A stretch of 64,000 nt of DNA from assembly GCF_003596335.1 (NCBI RefSeq), contig NZ_QZCH01000021.1, positions 18,431 through 82,430 of the forward strand, given 5' to 3'. The position numbers were made by a program, and so were the translations under genes. Under the pieces are notes generated by a model. It was not told the DNA's origin. It saw nothing but the letters and a program-made list of their open reading frames with translations, and searched no databases. This document shows, piece after piece, positions 37,301 through 45,544 of this stretch (its first letter is position 1; each line of letters begins with the position of its first letter). Source of the stretch: Motilimonas pumila. Lineage in GTDB: Bacteria > Pseudomonadota > Gammaproteobacteria > Enterobacterales > CBDFNC01.

Positions 37301-37473
37301 TTGGCGCGCCGACAACGCAAATGTGGTCGCAATTAAGCACCGCGATTGCCGGTGGTTTGGCTTTTGCGACAATATTAACTTTGGTACTTACCCCTTGTTT
37401 ATTGATGCTAGGAACAAAGTTACATCGGTTAATGGGAAAACAGCCTTATAAACCTTTAGCTGAAACCACATAG
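34342..37473 (+). CDS. RND efflux pump, HAE1-like inner-membrane transporter
   Basis: 1043 residues, full length. Twelve helices with two large periplasmic loops in the AcrB arrangement. Helix 4 has GMLVDGAIVVTEYADREMSEG; this family has a single Asp here where AcrB has a pair. IPGSFLTG and VLTPCLLMLG are other typical blocks. Proton-driven export of drugs, bile-type compounds or a natural metabolite; the substrate cannot be read from sequence. GTG start at 34342 forms a GTGA overlap with the adaptor stop. Confidence 0.92.
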   Translation: MITVIDGALARARTIIMILLLLLVAGAITYVGIPKESDPDIEVPFLYVSIHHEGISPEDAERLLLRPMEQELKGIEGIKEMKSTAVESHGSITMEFNVGINVKQALADVREKVSLAKAKLPDGTDEPTVNEVTFASMNPALTVLISGSAPERALVAIGRDLQDKIEGMREVLEVKLQGDREDMVEILVDPLLLESYNLDTGDIFQLVSRNNQLVAAGTMDTGVGRFPVKVPSVFNNIRDVMSLPIKVDGDKVVTFADVATIRRTFKDPESFARVNGQPTLALEIVKRPGENIISTAEKVRALVAKESEWWPNSIKVDFAGDQSKDVKNMLGELQANVMSAIVLVVIVIIAILGVRSAALVGISIPGSFLTGILVLALFGMTINIVVMFALIMAVGMLVDGAIVVTEYADREMSEGMGKKQAYKLAAQRMAWPITASTATTLAAFAPLLFWPGIMGQFMQYLPLTLIATLTASLFMALVFVPTLGGIFGKARPVSVKTQQSMLQAEGGDILSLPGFTGKYVRFLNAAIKRPVMVLIGAIIFSVAVMFAYGSSHLGVNFFPQMEPVGFNIKVRSFGDLSIYEKDALMAEIEEQVLGMEDIETLVVKTGSVEGNTDLIGTFRVNLFEWNQRRKADEVIADIYQKTAHIAGVDIVIKKDQNGPPSEKDLEIEISSRFSELLDPAAKLLRQKLQQSGKFINIEDNGPKPGIEWLINVDRADAARFGADAALVGSSVQFITSGLKLGEYRPDDVDDELDIRVRFPEDKRSLTRLDELRIKTAVGQVPISNFVEIEAGQKQATIHKVDGKKSITVGADMAGDENLSLVLPKLKEELAKLSIDPRIDVKIRGQNEDQDEASAFLSKAFMVALSVMAIILVTQFNSFYQAGLILSAVLFSTVGVFLGLLIAQRPFGIVMSGIGVIALAGIVVNNNIVLIDTYNHLRSKGMDAVEAILRTGAQRLRPVLMTTVTTILGLMPMVLEVNIDLLSRLIEFGAPTTQMWSQLSTAIAGGLAFATILTLVLTPCLLMLGTKLHRLMGKQPYKPLAETT

Positions 37474-37492
37474 CCTGGCATAAGCTAAAGTT

Positions 37493-37520
37493 AACGAGGT
37501 CATGGGGCCTCGTTTTTTTT
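37493..37520 (+). terminator. Terminator of the RND operon
   Basis: AACGAGG pairs with CCTCGTT, then eight T. Confidence 0.8.
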
Positions 37521-37589
37521 ATCTAAAGGATAATAATTTTGACAGGCTTAGGGTAAAATCGCGGCAAATTTTCAGCAACACCTTTAAAT

Positions 37590-38210
37590 ATGTTAGAGCA
37601 ATTCGTTTATTTTTCAGATCTACTGGGCTGTATTGTGTTCGCCATTTCTGGCGTGCTGGTTGCTGGCCGCTTAAAAATGGACCCGTTTGGTGTGGTGGTG
37701 CTCGCTTCAGTGACGGCGATTGGGGGCGGGACCATTCGAGATATGGTCATTGGTGCCACCCCGGTTTTTTGGATCCACGATACTACTTATTTGTACGTGA
37801 TATTTGCCACCGCCGTGATCAGCATGATTTCAGCGCGAAAAGCCCACCATTTACCCAGCTTTTTATTGCCGTTACTCGATGCCTTTGGTTTGGCTCTATT
37901 TACCGTAATTGGCGCGGAAAAAGCGTTATCGTATGAGTTACCAGCGGTGGTTGCCGTCGTTATGGGCGTTACCACTGGGGTTGCTGGCGGTATGATCCGT
38001 GACCTACTGGCTGGTCAAATCCCTCTAGTGCTGCAAAAAGAAATTTATGCGACGGCCTCGATCCTCGGCGGCCTATTGTACACTGGAAGCATCGCCTTAG
38101 GTGTCAATGCAAGTTGGGCGCTAGGTATTGCCATGATAGGCACGCTAAGCTTGCGTCTTGCCGCGCTGAAATGGCACTTGTCTTTGCCTGTGTTTAACTT
38201 GCGCCGTTAA
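37590..38210 (+). CDS. TRIC-type (UPF0126/YicG) cation channel family protein
   Basis: 206 residues, about seven helices, in two repeats each with the glycine-rich hallmark: [13 protein letters not shown] (about 43-55) and [14 protein letters not shown] (about 131-144). Bacterial TRIC homologues form trimeric K+ channels; members near glycine or amino-acid genes may have other roles. A 9-bp gap leads to the next gene, so the two may be cotranscribed. Confidence 0.88.
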   Translation: MLEQFVYFSDLLGCIVFAISGVLVAGRLKMDPFGVVVLASVTAIGGGTIRDMVIGATPVFWIHDTTYLYVIFATAVISMISARKAHHLPSFLLPLLDAFGLALFTVIGAEKALSYELPAVVAVVMGVTTGVAGGMIRDLLAGQIPLVLQKEIYATASILGGLLYTGSIALGVNASWALGIAMIGTLSLRLAALKWHLSLPVFNLRR

Positions 38211-38219
38211 GGAGAACAA

Positions 38220-38687
38220 GTGAAGTTTTTACTGCTACTTTGTATATTGCTGAGTCCAACTGCATGGGCTGACAAACAAGCTCAACGCAAACAATTAGCA
38301 CAGCGTTACATGGGCTTATTGCTAGCGACGGATTACGCTCAGTTATCAGAGTACTTGAACGATAGCAGTAAATTGATTGATAAAACCGCTTCTAAAACTT
38401 ACACAGGTAAACGCAGCATTATTGAATTTTTGCGTTTGAGCACCGCAGGTATTGAAACGTATCGCTTTGAGCAAGAGCGTTTTTTTATCGCTAAGAAAAC
38501 AGCGGTTTTTATCGGCCAGTATCATTACAAAGGTGCTGGGGATTTGTACGGCTATCCCAATCAAACCATCCAGTTTAGCGTTCCTGCGGTGACCGTGCTC
38601 AGTGTAGATGAAAAAGAAAATATCATCACCGAGCACCGTGATTACTTCGATTATGAAAATTTGACCCCCGAAGTGCTGAATCAGTAA
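38220..38687 (+). CDS. Exported NTF2/SnoaL-like protein
   Basis: 155 residues from GTG at 38220, preceded by AAGGAG at ideal distance. Signal peptide MKFLLLLCILLSPTAWA. The mature part (RYMGLLLATDYAQLSEYLND..., TGKRSIIEFL, TVLSVDEKENIITEHRDYFD) fits the nuclear transport factor 2-like fold. Catalytic role unknown. Probably cotranslated with the channel gene. Confidence 0.7.
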   Translation: MKFLLLLCILLSPTAWADKQAQRKQLAQRYMGLLLATDYAQLSEYLNDSSKLIDKTASKTYTGKRSIIEFLRLSTAGIETYRFEQERFFIAKKTAVFIGQYHYKGAGDLYGYPNQTIQFSVPAVTVLSVDEKENIITEHRDYFDYENLTPEVLNQ

Positions 38688-38778
38688 TGATATTTGCGAT
38701 CTAAGTCTTGATCCTTATTCGCCATTAGCCCCTTGGCTCGCTAAAATCAAGCGTTTGGTTTTTTCAATTGTGATTTTT

Positions 38779-40122
38779 ATGATGCGAGCATTCTTATCGA
38801 GTAAGTCGCTGTATTTAGTTAGCGGCATTGTCTGTTTTTCTTGTGTACTGTTTTTACTGCCTGCAACTGCGGCTGATGACACCACCTTATCAACCTCTGG
38901 TATTACTGACCCAGATTTATTGCAGCTTCAACCAGGTGAGCAGAAATACCAAGTAGGCGTGAGCTATGAACTGCCATTGTCGAAGGCTTTAGTCATTAAC
39001 AACGATGAGGCGCCCACCGACGTGGAGATAGCGCAAAGTAATCTCACCCACCAAACTTTGATTGTTCAAAAAGGGGATAATCTATCGTCGATTTTCAAAC
39101 GCGGCGGTTTTAGTTTAGGCCTGTCTTATAAAATTGATAACCTTGGCGGTGATGCCCATAAACTCAGAAAAATGCGTCCAGGAGATGCCATCGAGTTTAT
39201 TAGCGAAGGTGAGCAATTAATGTTTGTGCGTTACCCCTTTTCACGCACGGAAACTTTAGTAGTCAGTCGTGTTGAAGGCCAATTTGAAACCGCCATTGAG
39301 ACCATGGAGCTTGAAACCCGAGTGAATTTCGCTCGCGCTGATATTGTGTCGAATTTTTGGAATGCCGGTATCAATGGTGGCCTCGATGCCGGCCTCATTA
39401 TGGACTTAGCGAATGTATTTGGTTGGGACGTCGATTTTGCCTTAGACATTCGTGCGGGCGACAGTTTCGCAGTGTTGTTTGAAGAGCAATACGCCAATGG
39501 CGAATACATCAAGACCGGCAATATTTTAGCCGCCGAATTTATTAATCAAGGCGACGTGTTTCAGGCTGTACGCAGTGAAGACGGCAACTTCTATACCCCA
39601 GAAGGCAAGGCCATGCGTAAAGCCTTTCTGCGTGCACCGGTTAACTTTAAATACATTAGCTCTAATTTTAACCCAAGGCGCAAGCATCCTGTGACTGGGA
39701 AAGTGCGGGCTCATCGGGGGATAGATTACGCGGCGCGAACAGGTACGCCAGTGGTTGCTGCGGGTGACGGTAAGATCATTCGTTCAGGTTACAATCAGTT
39801 TAATGGTAACTACGTGGTGATTAAGCACAGTGAAATTTACGTGACTAAGTATTTGCACTTGAATAAGCGTAAGGTAAAAAAGGGTCAACGAGTGGGTCAA
39901 GGCGACTTGATTGGCACGGTGGGAGCAACCGGCCGTGTAACCGGGGCGCATTTACATTACGAGTTCTTGGTTTCTGGCTTTCATAAAAACCCTAAAACCG
40001 TTAAATTACCAGAAGCCCAGTCCCTTGAGGGGCAACCAAAAGCTGACTTTATTGCTTATTCTCAGCCTTTTATGCAAAGCTTAAATAACCAAAAACGCTT
40101 TAGTTTAGCGATGGCTAATTAA
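38779..40122 (+). CDS. LysM/OapA plus M23 peptidoglycan endopeptidase
   Basis: 447 residues from the ATG pair at 38779/38782; the longer frame to 38755 has no better signal. N-terminal anchor, an OapA/LysM-like region (QTLIVQKGDNLSSIFKRGG, about 95-113) and a C-terminal M23 domain. The zinc motifs HRGIDYAA (HxxxD) and HLHYEFL (HxH) are both present, so it should be active. Homologous to MepM/ShyA-type enzymes that cut peptide crosslinks to allow wall growth. A similar gene lies near tyrS in Vibrio. Confidence 0.88.
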   Translation: MMRAFLSSKSLYLVSGIVCFSCVLFLLPATAADDTTLSTSGITDPDLLQLQPGEQKYQVGVSYELPLSKALVINNDEAPTDVEIAQSNLTHQTLIVQKGDNLSSIFKRGGFSLGLSYKIDNLGGDAHKLRKMRPGDAIEFISEGEQLMFVRYPFSRTETLVVSRVEGQFETAIETMELETRVNFARADIVSNFWNAGINGGLDAGLIMDLANVFGWDVDFALDIRAGDSFAVLFEEQYANGEYIKTGNILAAEFINQGDVFQAVRSEDGNFYTPEGKAMRKAFLRAPVNFKYISSNFNPRRKHPVTGKVRAHRGIDYAARTGTPVVAAGDGKIIRSGYNQFNGNYVVIKHSEIYVTKYLHLNKRKVKKGQRVGQGDLIGTVGATGRVTGAHLHYEFLVSGFHKNPKTVKLPEAQSLEGQPKADFIAYSQPFMQSLNNQKRFSLAMAN

Positions 40123-40143
40123 CCACAAAATATAAGGGAACCT

Positions 40144-40467
40144 TTGCCGCTATTTCGTGTTCAAGTGACTGAACTTACTTCAGGTAAAGTCAAAACAGAC
40201 GTGAGGGTCCCTTTATTTATTCTCAGCTTGGCTGGGAAGCACACTCCCGAACCCCTCATTCGCTATTTCTTGTCAAAGTCCGGTGTCAGCAGTGCTGAGA
40301 GCCCATCGTTTAAACTTGTACTCAAGACGGTCACTCAGGTCATCGTTGAAACGGCTAAAGACGAGAGACTTTCTAGGTATCAAGGTGTTATTGCTGAAAT
40401 AGAAGATAATGGTGAAAGAATTGTGTTATCTATCACCGACTCATTGCTTGGGTGGCCATCAACCTAG
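40144..40467 (+). CDS. Hypothetical 107-residue protein after the M23 gene
   Basis: Starts at TTG 40144 with AAGGGA ahead, 21 bp after the endopeptidase stop, so probably in the same transcript. No signal peptide or membrane span; a helix-rich centre (KHTPEPLIRYFLSKSG) and beta-strand tail. I do not recognise the family. Coding character is moderate, with no overlap with other genes. Confidence 0.5.
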   Translation: MPLFRVQVTELTSGKVKTDVRVPLFILSLAGKHTPEPLIRYFLSKSGVSSAESPSFKLVLKTVTQVIVETAKDERLSRYQGVIAEIEDNGERIVLSITDSLLGWPST

Positions 40468-40551
40468 TTATGGTGCGCCGTGGTTATTGCTTATCAGTAA
40501 CGCATAACAGCCAATAAAAAGTGCGATGACATCCGAGTTTATTACAAAGCG

Positions 40552-41568
40552 CTAAAGCGGAGAATACTGGTTCGAAGGAAAGTCCAGTGGAGACAAGTCT
40601 GTAGGGGCATTTTGGGTAATGAGCCACCAGCTAATATGCACCAAACAGTATGCAATCAGCCAAAACCAAGCGGCTTGTTTGAGGCGCTGCTTTACTTTAT
40701 CTAGGTGTTGCACCTGAATACTTTGGCCTGTGCCCACTAAGGCAAAACGCATTTGAATCGTTTCATATACTCTTAACCCGCCCAGCTGTATTTGTAAGCT
40801 ACTAGCCATGGCTGAGAGCACCAGACCTGAGCTAAAGAGCGGCCAAGTTGCCCCCTGTCGAAACACGTTTTTTAAGCCGTATAGGGTATTGCCATAACAC
40901 AACAGCGTCAATGACAAGGCTAAGTTTGGCAGCCATGCTAACACGCCATAAAGCTGACGAGGCCATGTGCCAAATGCGTGGTAGCGGTGTTTTTTTTGGT
41001 TCCAACTGTAGGCGCAAAGTTGCATGATGCGGCACAATAAAGCGGCGTAAATGCCGCCCACTAAATACCAAAACACCACAAAAAACCAACGCCCTGAAAG
41101 CTGTAAGGTGAGCGACTCGGTGGCGGCTTTTTGAATGCCAAGTAAAGATAAACCGTCTACTTCCCGCAGGGTAATATCGTTGAGGTGGTTTCTGGCTTGG
41201 GTTTTATTGACGATGACGCAATGTTCACGCACCCGATCAAAGCGTTTAACCACGCCGCGCCATTCCAACATGCACAGCAGCACCACAAACTCCAACAAGC
41301 CAGGAAAAAAGACCACTTGTTGCAATGCGATCATTAACGCCAAACTGGGAACACACACCACCAGCAAAGCCAGTAGTCCTGCCACTTTTTGTTGTGATTG
41401 ACTGTGAGAAGGGTTGGCCACCTTGTTGCCGAGTATTTGCAAGCCAAGGTGTGCCAGGTTCATGGGGTGAAGCGTCTGAGGTAAGTTGATGAACATCGAG
41501 CACATTACCGCAGCCAGAAAGGCCAGCTGGGGTAAAAATGACAAACTTAACTCAGACATACTCGCCAT
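40552..41568 (-). CDS. CobD/CbiB-family membrane protein
   Basis: 338 residues, several membrane helices. The block FWYLVGGIYAALLCRIMQL, then RYHAFGTWPRQLYGVLAWLPNLALSLTL, is the CbiB/CobD (adenosylcobinamide-phosphate synthase) family signature. Family members that sit beside mtnN in Vibrio have an unproven role and may act in corrinoid salvage. The ATG shares its A with the mtnN stop (TAATG), so translation is coupled. Confidence 0.72.
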   Translation of the reverse strand: MASMSELSLSFLPQLAFLAAVMCSMFINLPQTLHPMNLAHLGLQILGNKVANPSHSQSQQKVAGLLALLVVCVPSLALMIALQQVVFFPGLLEFVVLLCMLEWRGVVKRFDRVREHCVIVNKTQARNHLNDITLREVDGLSLLGIQKAATESLTLQLSGRWFFVVFWYLVGGIYAALLCRIMQLCAYSWNQKKHRYHAFGTWPRQLYGVLAWLPNLALSLTLLCYGNTLYGLKNVFRQGATWPLFSSGLVLSAMASSLQIQLGGLRVYETIQMRFALVGTGQSIQVQHLDKVKQRLKQAAWFWLIAYCLVHISWWLITQNAPTDLSPLDFPSNQYSPL

Positions 41569-42266
41569 TAAGTTAAACGCTGCACCATGTTGGCAACCAT
41601 TTCGCTTGAATGTTTCGCTGCTACGACGAGGTATTCTTCAAATGATTGGCCTGACTCTTTACCTGCAATATCAGATAAAGAACGGATCACCACAAACGGA
41701 ACTGAGAATTGATGACAAACTTGCGCAATTGCAGCCGCTTCCATTTCTACCGCGGCCATGGTAGGGAAATTGGTGCGAGCATATTCTACTTTTGCCGGAT
41801 CGGCCATAAAGCTGTCGCCGGTACAAATTAAACCTTCAACTACTTTGACCGCGTCACTCATTGCTGCAATGCTTTGCTTCGCTACATCCACTAAGTTACT
41901 GGCAGGAATAAATGCCGCAGGTTGCTGCGCACATTGGCCCATTTCATAGCCGAACACGGTTAAATCTACGTCATGGTGGCGTACTTCAGAAGAGATCACC
42001 ACATCACCTACCTGCAAGGCTTGATCGTAACCTCCTGCAGAGCCAGTGTTAATAATGACGTCTGGTTGGTAACGTTCTAATAGTAAGGTGGTAGCCACGG
42101 AAGCGGCTACTTTACCTATGCCTGATTTCGTTAATACCACCTCAACGCCGTGAAGCTTGCCTGCGTAAAATTCACAACCCGCAATTGCTAAGGTGTCTAC
42201 GTCAGTCAGTTGCTCGCGAAGAATGGCCACTTCTTGTTCCATGGCGCCAATAATGCCAATTTTCAT
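41568..42266 (-). CDS. mtnN: 5'-methylthioadenosine/S-adenosylhomocysteine nucleosidase
   Basis: 232 residues. [15 protein letters not shown] (catalytic Glu12 region), [12 protein letters not shown], the substrate motif [12 protein letters not shown] and SLSDIAG with the catalytic Asp. Splits adenine from MTA and SAH; in vibrios also feeds autoinducer-2 synthesis. First gene of a pair with the CbiB-like gene. Confidence 0.97.
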   Translation of the reverse strand: MKIGIIGAMEQEVAILREQLTDVDTLAIAGCEFYAGKLHGVEVVLTKSGIGKVAASVATTLLLERYQPDVIINTGSAGGYDQALQVGDVVISSEVRHHDVDLTVFGYEMGQCAQQPAAFIPASNLVDVAKQSIAAMSDAVKVVEGLICTGDSFMADPAKVEYARTNFPTMAAVEMEAAAIAQVCHQFSVPFVVIRSLSDIAGKESGQSFEEYLVVAAKHSSEMVANMVQRLT

Positions 42267-42481
42267 AGTTCAGATTTCTACTTCAGGTTCAAATTAAGTA
42301 GATCTTAGCACAAAGCCAGAGCAGAAAAATGCTGTTAACAGAGTAAGATGGCGTCTTCAGCTCAATGAAATACGAGAAATGCATAATCTTCATCAAGTCT
42401 TGCTATTTTTTGCGGGTGCAAATGTGTAAAATCAAGCCCCAATTTTGGATTTAGCATGATAGAAATAACAGGTTTACAGCT

Positions 42482-43762
42482 ATGACAGCAACAAATGAAC
42501 TTTTGAAAGATTTAGCCGCCCGCGGGCTTATTGCACAGTGCACTGCAGACGAAGAACTGGCAGAGCACCTTTCAACAGGCTGTCGTACCCTTTATTGTGG
42601 CTTCGATCCAACCGCCGACAGCTTGCACATTGGTAGCTTAGTGCCGCTATTGGTATTAAAGCGTTTTCAACAGTTTGGCCATAAACCACTGGCATTAGTG
42701 GGCGGAGCAACGGGCTTGATAGGCGACCCTAGCTTTAAAGCTGCAGAGCGCCAGCTCAACACCACCGACGTTGTTGAAGGTTGGGTCGAAAAAATTAAAA
42801 CGCAAGTCAGCGCGTTTATCGATTTTAATGGCTCTGAGAACGGCGCAGAAGTCGTCAACAATTTAGACTGGATTGGCAAAATTGATACCATCAGTTTTAT
42901 GCGTGACGTAGGTAAATACTTCAGCGTTAACGCCATGATTCAAAAAGAGTCGGTAAAACAGCGTATTGAACGTGAAGGCTCGGGCATTTCTTACACTGAA
43001 TTTAGCTACATGTTATTGCAGTCATACGACTTTGCGGCGTTAAATAAAGATAAAAACTGTACCTTGCAGATTGGTGGCTCTGATCAGTGGGGTAACATTA
43101 CCGGTGGCACAGAGCTAACCCGTCGTATGAACAAAGAGCAGGTATTTGGCTTAACCTTACCTTTAGTCACGAAAGCGGACGGCACTAAGTTTGGTAAAAC
43201 TGAGTCAGGCACGATTTGGTTAGATGAAAACAAAACCTCGTCATACGCTTTCTACCAGTTCTGGTTAGGCACTGCAGATGCTGACGTTTACAAATTTTTG
43301 CGTTACTTCACCTTCCTTTCGATTGAAGATATAGCAGCCATTGAAGAAAAAGATAAGACTATTCAAGGGCGTCCTGAAGGTCAGCAAATTCTTGCCAAAG
43401 AAGTGACTCGTCTGGTACGTGGTGAAGAAGGGTTAGCTTCTGCTGAACGTATTACTAAAGCTTTGTTCTCAGGTGACTTAAGCGAACTGAGTGAGTCTGA
43501 CTTGGCACAGTTAGCGTTAGACGGCTTGCCGTGCACCCAAGTCGATGGCGAAGAAAAAACTTTAGTGGAATTATTAACGGCGTCTGAGTTGGCTAAATCC
43601 AACAAGATGGCTCGTGAGTTTATTGGTAATGGTGCGGTCTCTGTGAACGGTGAAAAAGTGACTGACAAGGAAGCAAGCTTTAGTGCAAAAGACGCGCTGT
43701 TTGGTAAATACAGCGTTATCAAGCGCGGTAAAAAGCTATTTAACCTCTACGTTTGGGCCTAA
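42482..43762 (+). CDS. tyrS: Tyrosyl-tRNA synthetase
   Basis: 426 residues, class Ic. HIGS at 49-52 ([14 protein letters not shown]), tyrosine-binding [15 protein letters not shown] and [13 protein letters not shown]-equivalent KFGKT (236-240), and a C-terminal S4 RNA-binding domain (about 360-420). Monocistronic with a strong terminator. Confidence 0.97.
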   Translation: MTATNELLKDLAARGLIAQCTADEELAEHLSTGCRTLYCGFDPTADSLHIGSLVPLLVLKRFQQFGHKPLALVGGATGLIGDPSFKAAERQLNTTDVVEGWVEKIKTQVSAFIDFNGSENGAEVVNNLDWIGKIDTISFMRDVGKYFSVNAMIQKESVKQRIEREGSGISYTEFSYMLLQSYDFAALNKDKNCTLQIGGSDQWGNITGGTELTRRMNKEQVFGLTLPLVTKADGTKFGKTESGTIWLDENKTSSYAFYQFWLGTADADVYKFLRYFTFLSIEDIAAIEEKDKTIQGRPEGQQILAKEVTRLVRGEEGLASAERITKALFSGDLSELSESDLAQLALDGLPCTQVDGEEKTLVELLTASELAKSNKMAREFIGNGAVSVNGEKVTDKEASFSAKDALFGKYSVIKRGKKLFNLYVWA

Positions 43763-43793
43763 AGCGGCGAGGTAAAGCAAACACTGTTGTTCA

Positions 43794-43821
43794 AAAAAGA
43801 GAAGCTTAGCTTCTCTTTTTT
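43794..43821. terminator. Bidirectional terminator between tyrS and rnz
   Basis: A-run, GAGAAGC-TTA-GCTTCTC, T-run; both convergent genes end nearby. Confidence 0.9.
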
Positions 43822-43824
43822 TAC

Positions 43825-44802
43825 CTAAGATTTGGCGCCTTCCGGCGGTAAATAGTGCAACTTGCCATCACTTTTGAGTTGGTAGCTGTCGAGGTCGTTT
43901 GCCAGTGCTAGCTGCCCTTGATACACACTTTGGGCTTCTTGCGCTAATTGTTGCACCGACATTTTACCGGCGCCGCCATAACGGGCACTGAAGTGTGTCA
44001 AAAGCAAATGCGCTAAGCCAGCCTGCTGGGCAAACGTGGCCACTTGGCGCGCGCTTGAATGCATTGGTGCTGGCCCGACTTTGTCAGCAATCTCTTGGCT
44101 ATAAGTGGCTTCATGTATTAGCACCTGGCTGTTTGCGGCTGCAGCTGCTAGTAACTCTGGCTGATCGTTATCGCCCGCTACAATAATGCTGTGGCCTTGA
44201 TGACTGGTAAGCCAATAATCCTCACATAAGAGTTGTCGCCCTTGATACTCAATCACACCGGTTTGCCGCTGAATTTGTCCCCAGACAGGCCCTTTAGCAA
44301 TGCCTTCTTGTTCCAATTTCCCTTGATTGAGCTGATGGGGGAGGGCGTGTTCAGTAAATTGCCAAGCGTGGCAAGGTACTCGGTGAGACAAGGGCCAAGG
44401 TGTGACTTTCATGCCTGCGACCATCATGGACTCTGTGATGCTTTGGCTTTGCTTAAATATGAGTGGATAGCTAAGGTGACTATCGGTTAACAATAAACTT
44501 TGTTTGACGTAGCTTTGCAGTTGCTCGGGGCCAACTATTGTCAGCGGCTCCGTGCGTCCGGCCATGGCTGCACTGGCTAATAACCCGGGTAAACCAAAGG
44601 TGTGATCGCCGTGCATATGGGTAATAAATATCGCCGCCAGGGCATTCAATGAATAAGGAGCGTGCAGCAGTTGATGTTGGGTGCCTTCGCCACAATCCAC
44701 CAAGCACCAAAGTTTTTGGTTACTCATCCGAATAGCCAAGCCTGAGACATTGCGTTGTTTAGTTGGTAGGCCCGCTGACGAGCCTAAAAAAGTAAAAATC
44801 AT
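43825..44802 (-). CDS. rnz: Ribonuclease Z / RNase BN-type tRNA 3' nuclease
   Basis: 325 residues, metallo-beta-lactamase fold. LGSSAGLPTKQRNVSG at the start, DCGEGTQHQLL, zinc motif HMHGDH, then AGDN, HEATY and LLTHFSARY. It matures tRNA 3' ends. Marks the edge of the core before the accessory island. Divergent from the chaperone gene. Confidence 0.95.
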   Translation of the reverse strand: MIFTFLGSSAGLPTKQRNVSGLAIRMSNQKLWCLVDCGEGTQHQLLHAPYSLNALAAIFITHMHGDHTFGLPGLLASAAMAGRTEPLTIVGPEQLQSYVKQSLLLTDSHLSYPLIFKQSQSITESMMVAGMKVTPWPLSHRVPCHAWQFTEHALPHQLNQGKLEQEGIAKGPVWGQIQRQTGVIEYQGRQLLCEDYWLTSHQGHSIIVAGDNDQPELLAAAAANSQVLIHEATYSQEIADKVGPAPMHSSARQVATFAQQAGLAHLLLTHFSARYGGAGKMSVQQLAQEAQSVYQGQLALANDLDSYQLKSDGKLHYLPPEGAKS

Positions 44803-44873
44803 TATCTATCCTGCATGTCTTTTTGATGAAGGCATTATCGGTTAATGCTTTGGTCTGATGCTGTTGTTAACAA

Positions 44874-44899
44874 TCAGTTAGTCATAAATAACTAACTGA
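44874..44899. promoter_or_regulatory. Perfect 9-bp inverted repeat upstream of the chaperone gene
   Basis: TCAGTTAGT (44874-44882) and ACTAACTGA (44891-44899) around 8 bp of AT. It lies between divergent rnz and the chaperone gene, 174 bp before the latter, and lacks a T tract. It has the shape of an operator for a dimeric regulator; the regulator is unknown. Confidence 0.4.
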
Positions 44900-45072
44900 A
44901 ATAAGCGCTTGTGAATGTTGGGCGATTAATTTTAAGAAAACGGCATAGTTAATCAAGTCACCTGTATCTTTTAAACCTCGTTACATATGCTTGCAGTCGA
45001 ATACCTAGGTCGATAAAACCGCTCGCAGTACCAGAAGTTGCTACGGCCTCCACGCAACATTATGAGGAACTT

Positions 45073-45534
45073 ATGGACTATTATGCCCTTACTCGCCAGC
45101 TGATGCTGGAAATTGGTCCCGCGATGGACTTTGATGAAGTCACCGAAGTGAAAGATAAAAACTTCTGGATGATGACCTTTAATAGCTATTTTTACATTGA
45201 AGCTGACTTGGACTCTGCACTAGGCAGTTTGAGTTTCACTATGGATATTGGTCAACCAGAGACCAGACGTCGTGCTGAGTTGTTAGAAAGCATGATGGTT
45301 TACAATTCACTATGGAAACAGACCGGTGGCGTTCGCTTGGCTCTGGAAGAAGCGAATGGCCATTTTGTATTGATCGTAGAACGCAATTTGATGCAACTCG
45401 ATATCATTGAGCTACAAAATCTACTGACGAATTACATTAAAGCTTGCATGTATTGGAAGCAGATCGTAGAAGGCGAGATTTTGGATATCGAGCCAGTACT
45501 GAATTTGAACGTTAACCATATGATGCGGGTGTAA
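45073..45534 (+). CDS. CesT/Tir-family type III secretion chaperone
   Basis: 153 residues, acidic, no signal or membrane span, with GAGGAAC before the ATG. The fold pattern of class I T3SS chaperones is clear: N-terminal helix (YYALTRQLMLEIGPAMDF), beta strands, then NSLWKQTGGVRLALEEANGH, FVLIVERNLM and a long C-terminal helix. This corresponds to [20 protein letters not shown] in E. coli CesT. Such dimers bind the N-terminal region of effectors and deliver them to the secretion ATPase. The gene is 10 bp upstream of an unknown protein, the usual chaperone-effector layout. Confidence 0.8.
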   Translation: MDYYALTRQLMLEIGPAMDFDEVTEVKDKNFWMMTFNSYFYIEADLDSALGSLSFTMDIGQPETRRRAELLESMMVYNSLWKQTGGVRLALEEANGHFVLIVERNLMQLDIIELQNLLTNYIKACMYWKQIVEGEILDIEPVLNLNVNHMMRV

Positions 45535-45544
45535 AGAAAACATT

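Noticed and set aside
37502..37936. 144-codon plus-strand ORF
   Set aside because: Overlaps the TRIC-type channel gene in another frame and has atypical composition; the channel gene has clear family motifs.
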